Of a stretch of DNA of 64,000 nucleotides, positions 52,403 to 60,500 are shown in pieces. The position numbers and the translations under genes were made by a program. Location: contig CAVDRM010000002.1 in NCBI GenBank assembly GCA_963611355.1, positions 120,539 through 184,538 on the forward strand. Direction: 5' to 3'. Within the stretch, counting starts at the first letter, position 1. Each line of letters begins with the position of its first letter. Under the pieces are notes generated by a model that saw only the letters and a program-made list of their open reading frames with translations, was not told the DNA's origin and did no database searches. The stretch is from CAVDRM01 sp963611355 (lineage in GTDB: Bacteria; Bacillota; Clostridia; Christensenellales; Aristaeellaceae).

Positions 52403-53944
52403 ATGTCTCAAATCACTGCTCTGATCATCATGGATGGCTTCGGTATCAACAAGGAAACCAGAGGCAACGCCATTAAAGCGCAGGGCACGCCCAATCTGGA
52501 CAGGCTGACGGCGCGCTTCCCGCATACGCAGCTTGGCGCAAGCGGCATGGATGTGGGTCTGCCGGACGGACAGATGGGCAACAGCGAGGTCGGCCACCTG
52601 AACATCGGCGCGGGGCGCATCGTGTATCAGGAGCTGACCCGCATCACCAAGGACATTCAGGACGGCGAATTTTTCAAAAAGAAGCCGCTCATTGACGCGA
52701 TGGACAAGGTGAAGGAAAACGGCGGCTCCCTTCATCTGATGGGTCTTCTGTCGGACGGCGGCGTCCACAGCCACAACACGCATCTGTATGCGCTGGTTGA
52801 AATGGCGAAAATGCGCGGCCTCAAAAAGGTCTATGTGCATTGCATGCTGGACGGGCGCGATGTGCCGCCGACCAGCGGCAGGATGTACGTGCAGCAGCTG
52901 GAGGACAAGCTCAAAGAAATCGGCGTGGGCGAAATTGCCAGCATCCAGGGGCGCTATTTCGGCATGGACCGCGACAACATCTGGGAGCGCGTGGAGCTGG
53001 GCTACAATGCCATCGCCTTGGGCGAGGGCGTGGAGGAGACTGACCCCGTGCAGGCGGTCGAGAACAGCTATCAAAACAACGTCACGGACGAGTTCATGAA
53101 GCCCACCGTCATCATGAAGGACGGAAAGCCCGTGACGACCGTGCAGCAGGGCGACAGCATCGTCTTCTTCAACTTCCGCCCCGACCGTGCGCGCCAGCTC
53201 ACCCGCACCTTCATCATGCCGGATTTCAAGGGCTTTGTGCGCAAGCGCGGCTTTATCCCCGTCCAGTTCGTCTCCATGACCCAGTATGACGAGACCTTCA
53301 CCGGCCTCTCCGTGGTCAATCCCCCCGAAACGCTGACGAACACGCTGGGCGAATACCTTTCCAGGCTGGGCAAGACGCAGCTTCGCATCGCGGAAACGCA
53401 GAAGTACGCCCACGTCACCTTCTTCTTCAACGGCGGCGTGGAAGCGCCCAACCCGAACGAGGACCGCGTGCTGATTGAGTCCAGCAAGGTCGCCACCTTC
53501 GACATGAAGCCCGAAATGAGCGCCCCCGAAGTGACCGCCAGGGCCAGGGAGCTCATCGACAGCGGCAGATATGACGTGATGATTCTGAATTTCGCCAACT
53601 GCGACATGGTCGGTCATACGGGCGTGATGGCAGCGGCGGAAAAGGCCGTGGAAGAGGTGGACAGGGACGTCGGCATTCTGGTGGACGAGATTTTGAAGCT
53701 CGGCGGCCGCGCCTTTGTGACGGCTGACCACGGCAACGCCGACCAGATGATTGACTATAAGACCGGCGAGCCCTTCACCGCGCACACCACCAACCCCGTG
53801 CCCTTCATCGCCTGCGATGAGGCGCTGGTCGGAAAGAGCTTGCGCAGCGGCGGCCGTCTGGCGGACATCGCCCCCACCATGCTCGATGCGATGGCGCTGC
53901 CCGTTCCGGCGGAAATGACCGGCAAGAGCCTGATTATCCGGTAA
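52403..53944 (+). CDS. gpmI: 2,3-bisphosphoglycerate-independent phosphoglycerate mutase
   Basis: A manganese enzyme of the alkaline-phosphatase superfamily converting 3- to 2-phosphoglycerate. The product is 513 residues. The metal/phospho-Ser core MDGFGIN and GQMGNSEVGHLNIGAGR (catalytic Ser) and late TADHGNADQM are intact. ATG at 52403 follows AAGGAG within the tpiA stop region. It is the last recognised glycolytic gene; enolase is not in the window. Confidence 0.97.
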   Translation: MSQITALIIMDGFGINKETRGNAIKAQGTPNLDRLTARFPHTQLGASGMDVGLPDGQMGNSEVGHLNIGAGRIVYQELTRITKDIQDGEFFKKKPLIDAMDKVKENGGSLHLMGLLSDGGVHSHNTHLYALVEMAKMRGLKKVYVHCMLDGRDVPPTSGRMYVQQLEDKLKEIGVGEIASIQGRYFGMDRDNIWERVELGYNAIALGEGVEETDPVQAVENSYQNNVTDEFMKPTVIMKDGKPVTTVQQGDSIVFFNFRPDRARQLTRTFIMPDFKGFVRKRGFIPVQFVSMTQYDETFTGLSVVNPPETLTNTLGEYLSRLGKTQLRIAETQKYAHVTFFFNGGVEAPNPNEDRVLIESSKVATFDMKPEMSAPEVTARARELIDSGRYDVMILNFANCDMVGHTGVMAAAEKAVEEVDRDVGILVDEILKLGGRAFVTADHGNADQMIDYKTGEPFTAHTTNPVPFIACDEALVGKSLRSGGRLADIAPTMLDAMALPVPAEMTGKSLIIR

Positions 53945-54009
53945 AAAAACCGTATGGCTGCAGCGGGGCGGCGCGCCGTCCTGCTGCATTCCGTTAAAGG
54001 AGCTTTTCC

Positions 54010-54657
54010 TTGATTGTATCGTACTGCAAAAAGTGCAAACTGGAGAGCGCGGGCAAGGTCTGCCCGTCCTGCGGGAAGAAGGCCGCGGCCGCGTCCGTTC
54101 GGGACGTCTGGCGCACGGTGCGCGTGCCCGCGGCGGACGGCGCCGCGTGGCGCAGTCTCATCGGCGCGCTGCTGCTGTGCACCGTGCTGCTGGGGCTGCT
54201 CGTGCTGGGCGCGGAGCGGCTGATGAACACGGCCGCGCACTTTCGGCAGGTGTACGGCTCGCTGCTGACCATGGTGCTGCTCATGCCGCTGATCGGCCTT
54301 TTGGTCGGCGCGGCGGCGCTGCTTTTGCAGGGGCGCGAGGAAATCCGCTATTCGCTGGACACGACGGGCGCGCACACGCAGACGTGGCACCGCTTTTCGC
54401 ACATCCGCTCGTGGGCGCGCCTGCAGGGGACGAGCAGCGCGGACGCGGTGGAGGCCGCGGACGGCACGCGCTTTGTTCTGTCCGATGAGCGCCACATCCT
54501 CTGGCAGGACGTGAACGAAATCAAGTATTCCCCCGCCTTCGGCACCATCCGCCTGTACCATACGCCGCACCTGGCGCCGCTGACCCTGCGCATTCCGCCG
54601 GACGAATACGAAACGGCGGAGCTGATAGTCAAGAAATACGCAAAGCTGAAGGACTGA
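54010..54657 (+). CDS. Zinc-ribbon membrane protein with PH-like C-terminal domain
   Basis: A 215-residue protein. An N-terminal zinc ribbon (YCKKCKLESAGKVCPSCGKK, residues about 5-24) is followed by two transmembrane helices (about 50-72 and 85-108). A beta-rich C-terminal domain (about 115-215) has the pattern of bacterial PH-like domains. TTG at 54010 is the start, 8 nt after AAAGGAG. Zinc-ribbon plus PH-like membrane proteins of this kind are common in Clostridia but uncharacterised. It follows gpmI by 65 bp and may be part of that transcript. Confidence 0.75.
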   Translation: MIVSYCKKCKLESAGKVCPSCGKKAAAASVRDVWRTVRVPAADGAAWRSLIGALLLCTVLLGLLVLGAERLMNTAAHFRQVYGSLLTMVLLMPLIGLLVGAAALLLQGREEIRYSLDTTGAHTQTWHRFSHIRSWARLQGTSSADAVEAADGTRFVLSDERHILWQDVNEIKYSPAFGTIRLYHTPHLAPLTLRIPPDEYETAELIVKKYAKLKD

Positions 54658-54663
54658 CAGAAG

Positions 54664-54693
54664 ACGGGACTGATAACAGCCCCGCCTTTTTAA
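54664..54693 (+). terminator. Weak terminator
   Basis: A short stem with one mismatch (CGGG-A-CTG with CAG-C-CCG) is followed by a T5 run, 7 bp after the zinc-ribbon gene. Confidence 0.55.
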
Positions 54694-54714
54694 TTACATA
54701 TATAATAGGAATAA

Positions 54715-55299
54715 TTACACCGTCTGATAATACAATCCATCTTTTGTGCAATACCAGAGCAGCAGACCGTGCCGGAAATAGGGGATGCGGGTCTGCAAAT
54801 CCCATTCGGGGTAGAGCTTTTTGACAATCAGCGTATCGCCCGTCAGAAAGGCGACAAAGGAAATGTAATGCTCGCGCCGCATCTCGTGCGCGGACGACAC
54901 GAACCACTCGTTTTCAATCGCCTCGACGGTCAGCCCTTCGTCCCCCTCGGCCTTTTTCGCCGCGATGGGCGCAAGCTTCTTGCCGCAGCAGGTCACATCG
55001 GCCTCCTCGGTGGTAAAGAGCAGATTGCCGCAGTCCCCGCACACATAAAATTTGAGCTTTTTCAGGTTGCCGTTGCTGCGGTCGTTTTTGTCGATGCCGC
55101 CGTTCAGCAGCGATTGTACGTCCGTTTGCAGCGACGCGGCCAGCGCGGGCAGCAGGGAAATGTCCGGCGCGCCGCAGCCGCGCTCCCACTTGGACACCGC
55201 CTTGTCGGACACGCCGATTTTCTCCGCCAGCGCCGCCTGCGTCAGGCTCTGCTTCTGCCGCAGCGTGCGAATCAGCTCGCCGGTCTTGATTTGGTCCAT
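54715..55299 (-). CDS. XRE-family regulator fused to a degenerate desulfoferrodoxin/superoxide-reductase-like domain
   Basis: A 194-residue protein. An XRE helix-turn-helix (about 3-60, SLTQAALAEKIGVSDKAVSKWERG) is followed by a desulforedoxin-like zinc/iron knuckle (YVCGDCGNLLF...CCGKKL, about 86-112). A C-terminal domain resembles superoxide reductase: SSAHEMRREHYISF keeps two His and WYCTKDGLY keeps the Cys. The other two His iron ligands (EKHVP and CNxHG positions) are replaced, so the reductase centre is probably dead or altered. It may sense iron or oxygen. ATG at 55299 follows GGAGGTG. Convergent with the zinc-ribbon gene. Confidence 0.8.
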   Translation of the reverse strand: MDQIKTGELIRTLRQKQSLTQAALAEKIGVSDKAVSKWERGCGAPDISLLPALAASLQTDVQSLLNGGIDKNDRSNGNLKKLKFYVCGDCGNLLFTTEEADVTCCGKKLAPIAAKKAEGDEGLTVEAIENEWFVSSAHEMRREHYISFVAFLTGDTLIVKKLYPEWDLQTRIPYFRHGLLLWYCTKDGLYYQTV

Positions 55300-55857
55300 C
55301 CCAATCACCTCCGCCCCTATCATAGGCGAAAACGGGGAATTTTGCAATCAACGCTCCGTAGAGCCCGTTTTTCGCGCCTGATAACAGACCTCGGTCTGCT
55401 TGATATGGCGCAGCACGAGAATCAAAAGGTTACATTGTAATTATCGACCGTGCAACCGCTTGCATTGCTTTGAAATCGTTTTGAAACAGAACCGTAAAGA
55501 TTGTAAAACCTGATTTCGGCGCGGGAAACCGTATAAATTCGGCATAAAGTTTTGGAGGGAAACCCGCATGTTGCGGCAAAAGGGAAAAGGCGGCGCGGAC
55601 GGTGATGCAGGAAAATCTTCGCAAAAGGGCGGCGCTCCGCTGAAAAACCGCACGAAAATGGGGCTTTTCCGCCGTTTCCGCCCCCAATCACGGCATTTTT
55701 TGCAAGAACATCCGCCGATTGTTCGGCAAACATTGGTTCCGTTTATATCCTTTTTTGCCGTGTGCCGGATGAAAAAACCACCTGTAAAAAGGCATCTGAA
55801 CCGAAAAAATATTCATTTTTTTGCATAAATTTTCTTTGTAAACTTATTTTGAAGACG

Positions 55858-55879
55858 CTTTGGTTACGCTTTGGTTACG
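55858..55879. repeat. 11-bp perfect tandem repeat with GGTTAC core
   Basis: CTTTGGTTACG occurs twice head to tail (55858-55868 and 55869-55879). The 11-bp period puts both copies on one DNA face, as in OmpR/PhoB-type response-regulator sites. Confidence 0.7.
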
Positions 55880-56073
55880 CTCGGTGACAGATAGACGTGT
55901 TTTGTAACCGATTTTTGACGTTATACTGTCTGCGGTTAAAAGATTTTAACTGTGTAATCTGAATGTAACCAATATGGAACGGCTCTCACCCTTCGCCGGA
56001 AGGCGCTTTGCCCTGTATAATTGCGCAATATAAGGTCATATAACGTTTTTTCATAGTGATATAAGCGTTTTTT

Positions 56074-56086
56074 GGGGGGGGGGGGG
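56074..56086 (+). repeat. Homopolymeric tract of 13 G
   Basis: Six T are followed by 13 G at 56074-56086, about 115 bp upstream of the -10 of the Glu-rich protein gene. Such tracts slip during replication and can vary expression; they are also prone to sequencing error. Confidence 0.85.
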
Positions 56087-56173
56087 TACTGTCTGCGCTG
56101 CCTTTTTTCGCTTTCGGAGCGGCCGAAAAAAGTTGCTGTTTTTTGAAAAAAAACTTTTGAAAAGCCTCGAAAT

Positions 56174-56206
56174 GTAACCTGCGGCGTAACCTTCGCCTGC
56201 TATAAT
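56174..56206 (+). promoter_or_regulatory. Extended -10 promoter with two GTAACC half-sites
   Basis: TGCTATAAT (-10 at 56201-56206) lacks a recognisable -35. Instead GTAACC occurs at 56174-56179 and 56186-56191, 12 bp apart, overlapping where a -35 would be. This suggests an activator or alternative sigma factor for the gene at 56267. Confidence 0.5.
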
Positions 56207-56266
56207 AAACCCGTAAGCTGCAAAAACAACACGGGAGACCGTGAGAACTGTCAGGAGGAAACCATT

Positions 56267-57370
56267 ATGAAGAACACCATGAAGCTGCTGGCTGTCATCA
56301 TGACCGTCGTTTTGACCCTCTCTCTGATGCCCGCCGCCATGATGGAAGAGGCCGAGGTGTCCGCGGAGGCCGTCCCTCAGGCTGAAGAAGTCGTTCTGAA
56401 GGAAGACGTCCCCGAAGTCCCCGCCGGGGAAAAGGCCGAGGAAAAGCCCGAAGAAAAGGCTGAGGAAGCCGTCGAAGCCCCCGCCGAGGAAATCGAAGCC
56501 GAGGAAATCGAAGCCGAGGAAATCGAAGTCGAGGAAATCGAAGTCGAGGAAGCTATCGAGGAAATCGCCGAGGAAGCCCCCGAAGCCGCGGACGAGACCC
56601 CCGTGGCCGAGGAAATCGAAGCCGAGGAAATCGAAGCCGAAGAAATCCCCGAAGCCGCGGACGAGACCCCCGTGGTCGAGGAAATCGAAGCTGAGGAAAC
56701 CGCCGTGGACGAAGAGCCTGCCGAAGAAGCCGCCGAAGAATCCAAGTTCGTCATCATCTATGACGCGGCTGAGGACGGGTCGGGCATCGCCGTGCTGAAT
56801 GTCAGCGACCACATCGCCATCTACCGTGAGGTCGGCAGCTCCTACTACATCAGCTACCTGAACAACACCTGCTTCGGCTACCTGCGCAAGGGCGACCTTT
56901 CCAGGATGACCGACTACTGCTATATTGAAGAAACCCCCGCCGCGGAAGAAGCCGCTGAGGAAGTCGCGGAAGAGCCCGTGAAGGAAGCCGCCGCGGAAGC
57001 CGTTGAAATCATCACCGAAGCGGACCTGCCCGCCAACGCCAGGCTCATGGCCGTCATCGAGGACGCGCTGAACGCCGAGCGCTCCGTCTCCGTGTACGCC
57101 GCCTATGACGGCGACACCCTCTCCTTCGGCGACACCGTCACCCTCATCGCCGTCCTGCACGGCTACGAGAACACCACCGTCGCCATCCAGTGGCAGTCCA
57201 GCGCGGACAATGCCGGCTGGTCGGACATTGCCGGCGCGAACGCCTCCACCTACACCTTCACCATCACCGAGAGCAACTACCGCTCCTTCTGGCGTGTGGC
57301 CGTCACCGTCAACGGCGTCATCGTAGCCGATGAGCTGGTCGCACAAGCTGATGCGGAGCAGGCCGAATAA
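56267..57370 (+). CDS. Secreted Glu-rich repeat protein
   Basis: A 367-residue protein with a signal peptide (MKNTMKLLAVIMTVVLTLSLMPAA). It is followed by about 130 residues of Glu/Ala-rich low complexity built from EEIEA/EEIEV pentads and a longer PEAADETPV repeat. Residues about 163-225 form a short SH3-like segment (AEDGSGIAVLNVSDHIAIYREVGSSYY...GYLRKGDLSRM), then a second Glu-rich linker. The C-terminal part (about 275-360) has an Ig-like look (VTLIAVLHGYENTTVAIQWQ...YRSFWRVAVTVNG). AGGAGG precedes ATG. Very acidic; no sorting motif. Probably a surface or matrix protein paired with the giant gene downstream. Confidence 0.85.
   Translation: MKNTMKLLAVIMTVVLTLSLMPAAMMEEAEVSAEAVPQAEEVVLKEDVPEVPAGEKAEEKPEEKAEEAVEAPAEEIEAEEIEAEEIEVEEIEVEEAIEEIAEEAPEAADETPVAEEIEAEEIEAEEIPEAADETPVVEEIEAEETAVDEEPAEEAAEESKFVIIYDAAEDGSGIAVLNVSDHIAIYREVGSSYYISYLNNTCFGYLRKGDLSRMTDYCYIEETPAAEEAAEEVAEEPVKEAAAEAVEIITEADLPANARLMAVIEDALNAERSVSVYAAYDGDTLSFGDTVTLIAVLHGYENTTVAIQWQSSADNAGWSDIAGANASTYTFTITESNYRSFWRVAVTVNGVIVADELVAQADAEQAE
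56486..56545 (+). repeat. 15-bp tandem repeats coding Glu-rich pentads
   Basis: Four consecutive copies of GAGGAAATCGAAGYC occupy 56486-56545, and two more copies lie at 56609-56638. A longer direct repeat, with near-identical copies at 56578-56606 and 56647-56675, surrounds the second block. Copy number could change by slippage in steps of five residues. Confidence 0.85.
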
Positions 57371-57581
57371 ATAGGAAAGAAAATATCGACAAAAGGCCGA
57401 AGCTCCTTAAATAAGGCTCGACTTTTTGTCATTTCTGTGTTATGCTTTGACTGTAAATGTTACTTTGCACCCACCAAACAGCCGGTCAAACTGTAACCTT
57501 GCCGAACGGCATACGGCCTGCTGTCAGCGGCGAAAGCCGGATAAGGAAACTCCAAGCATTTCAAGGGGGAGGAAATCTTCA

Positions 57582-60500
57582 ATGAAAACCAAGCTCAATA
57601 AGCTCCTCGCGCTGGTGATGTGCCTCGTCATGCTCATCAGCTGCACGCCTCTGGACGCGCTGGCAGCCGTTATGCCCGTCAACGGCGAGACGGAGTACAG
57701 CAGCGGCATTTCTCTGGCCAGCATAGTGACGCCGCCGGATGCGACGGCGACCTACGTCTTCATGAACGGCGATACGGAGTTCGCCCGCCAGATTCTGAAG
57801 GACGGCGAAAAGCTCAACAACCCCGGCACGCCGACTGCGGACAGCGCGAACAAGGAATTCGTCGGCTGGTTTGACGAAAGCGGAAAACAGCTTACCTTCC
57901 CCATCACCGCGTCCGTTGGCAGCACCTCTTCTACCATCAACGTCAACGCCCGCTTCGCGGACGTGTACTTCGTGTTCTTCACCAACGAGAAGGGCGAAGT
58001 CATGGTCACGAAGAAGGGCACGAATGGCGAGACGATTTCGACGGATGGCGTTACCTACCCCGTCGGCAATGAGCAGTCCATCGTCGGCTGGAAGGACGCG
58101 AGCGGCAACACCGTTACCTCCGTCACGCTGACCGATCACGATGTCACCCTTACTGCCATCGTCGAGAACGGCCACTGGATTACCTATGATTCACAGGACG
58201 GCACCTATGTCCAGCCCGCGTTCGTAAAGGGCAATGACAAGACCACCGCCCCCACTGCCCCCTCTCGCCCCGGCTATACCTTCGAACACTGGTCGGAGAA
58301 CGTCGGCGGCGAGGCCTTCACCTTTGGAAACACCCTCACCACGGCGCTGACGCTTTACGCCGTCTGGACGCCGAAAACCAGCACTCAGTATACCGTCATC
58401 CACTGGCAGGAGAACGCCAACGATGACGACTATTCCTTTGCGGAACCCGAAACCAAGTATGGCACCACCGGCGCGCAGACCAGCGCGACGGCGAAGAGCT
58501 ATACCGGCTTCACGCTGAACACGGATGATAAGCCGCTCGTTCAGGAAACCATCGCGGGCGACGGCTCGACGATCGTGAATGTATACTATAAGCGCGACGT
58601 TTATAAGATTGAATTCCTTAGGCGCGAGAATCATAGCCATACGTATGATAGGCGGGAACGTATTAATCGTTACTATATATACTATGGTGGTTGCTATCCT
58701 GAGGAGGGCAGCAGGACGCCGACTTGCGGAAAGAACGAGGGCTATAATTGGAATGTAGTTCATACCATCACCGCCAAGTGGGATGAGAATGTAACCAGTC
58801 AGTGGCCGAAAAATATCAATGGCACGACGGATTGGCGTACGTCTCAAAGCGGCAATACTTATCAGGTCAGCATTGACAGAATGCCGCGTGCGAACAAGTC
58901 GTTCTATGACCCCTACACCAGCGCAGGTGAAACGAGTGAAACGGAAACGGCTTACTATTATGTGGAGAGCCTTCCGGGAGGCGCCTCTGACACGACTTAT
59001 AATGGAAAGAACTATTATCTCCATCATAGCGATACCTCCGGCGGCAGCGGCTTTAACGTAACCAGTGATGACCAGTACGAAATCACCGGCTTCACCTTTG
59101 CGGGTGGTACGGCGATTGGCGCTCATTACGACGGAGCCAAATTCTACTATACGCGCAACTCCTACAACATCATTTATATCAACAATGGTGTGCAGGATAA
59201 GGTAGTTTCGAAGCTCTACGAGGAGAGCATTGAGGATGCGGGTTCCTATGAACCTGCGAGACCGTCCACGCTTCCCGATACGTTCACGTTCGGCGGCTGG
59301 TATGTCGACCCGACGGTAAAGCAGGCGTATGATTTCACCGGCAAGACCATGCCTGCGCAGAACATCACCGTTTACGCCAAGTGGAACGAGCCGACTGTCA
59401 GCGGAAAGGCGTATGTTACGATCGATGGTGCCGACGACGGCACGGTGCTTGATAATGTCACGTACGGCGGCACGATTACCAGCCAGCTGAATGAACTTCA
59501 GGCAACGATCATGGATGGCAAGACCGGCTATACGTGGCGCGGCTGGCGTACCGGCCCGGACGGCACCGGCGAGCCCTTCAACGTTGACACCAAGATTTAC
59601 AGCAACATCACCCTCTACCCCTACTACACCAAGGACGGCACCTTCTCCGTTACCTACGTATCCGGCAAGAACGACGTAACGGCTCCGACGGATTCCAAGA
59701 AGTACGCGGAAGACAGCTATGCCGACCTCATGGCCACGGGCAAGCTGGTCTCGGACGACGGTCAGTACTTCCTCGGCTGGACGGACGGCCAGAATACCTA
59801 CCAGCCCCGCGACAAGTACCAGATCAAGAGCGAGCTGGCGACCGCCAACGAAATCAAACTGACCGCCGTGTGGGGCGATCGTCCCGCGACTGTCTCCCTG
59901 ACCTATAAGGCCAACGGCGGCAAGGGAGCCGATCGGAAGATTGACTCCATCGCCAACAACGACACCGTTACCACCATCGAAAACCCCTTCACCCGCGATG
60001 GCTATACCTTCAAGGGCTGGGATACCAACCCCAAGGGCGAAGGCTCCATCGCAGCGGGCACGGATGTGCAGGTGGACAACAACGGCGAAGGCGATAACAT
60101 CCTCTACGCCATCTGGACGGCGAACACCGACACCAAGTACACCGTCGAGTTCTACTATCAGAACACGGACGGCACTTACATGCTCAAACACAGTGACGAG
60201 CGCAAGGGCACCACGGACACGACCGTTTCCGTAACCGACGACGATACGGCGCCTAAGGAAAGCGGCCAGTACGTGTTCGAAGAGGATAACGAGAACAACG
60301 TGCTGTCCGGCACGGTCGCAGGTGCGGGCACGCTGGTGCTGAAGCTGTACTTCAAGCTCAACACCGCTGGCTTCACCATCCATCATTATCTGAAGGGCAC
60401 CACGGTCAAGGTCGCAGACGATGATACCGGCACCCTGACCATCGGCGACACCCTGACGGCGAGCGAGAGCAAAGCCCTGTATAAGGACTACGCAAACGCT

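Larger units (their letters stand above)
55300..56266. other. Long AT-richer intergenic region
   Basis: This 967-bp spacer is clearly less GC-rich than its flanks. It holds the XRE gene upstream region, several GTAACC/GGTTAC motifs, an 11-bp tandem repeat, a T6G13 tract and the promoter of the Glu-rich protein. One 86-codon plus-strand frame (55568-55828) has GGAGGG upstream and a Lys/Arg-rich product, but no family resemblance, so I do not call it a gene. No RNA structure was recognised. Confidence 0.6.

Noticed and set aside
55422..55733. 103-codon minus-strand frame in the same spacer
   Set aside because: No ribosome site, no motif, and it overlaps the GTAACC motifs and the other candidate.
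55568..55828. 86-codon plus-strand frame in the AT-rich spacer
   Set aside because: GGAGGG lies upstream, but the product is a featureless basic peptide with no resemblance to a family. Kept only as a remark.
57391..57418. Possible terminator between the two surface genes
   Set aside because: The stem contains several mismatches; only the following T5 run supports it.
57582..57665. Lipobox-like LISC in the giant protein signal peptide
   Set aside because: A better signal peptidase I site (ALA-A) follows, and large wall proteins rarely use lipoprotein anchoring. Left open but not called.
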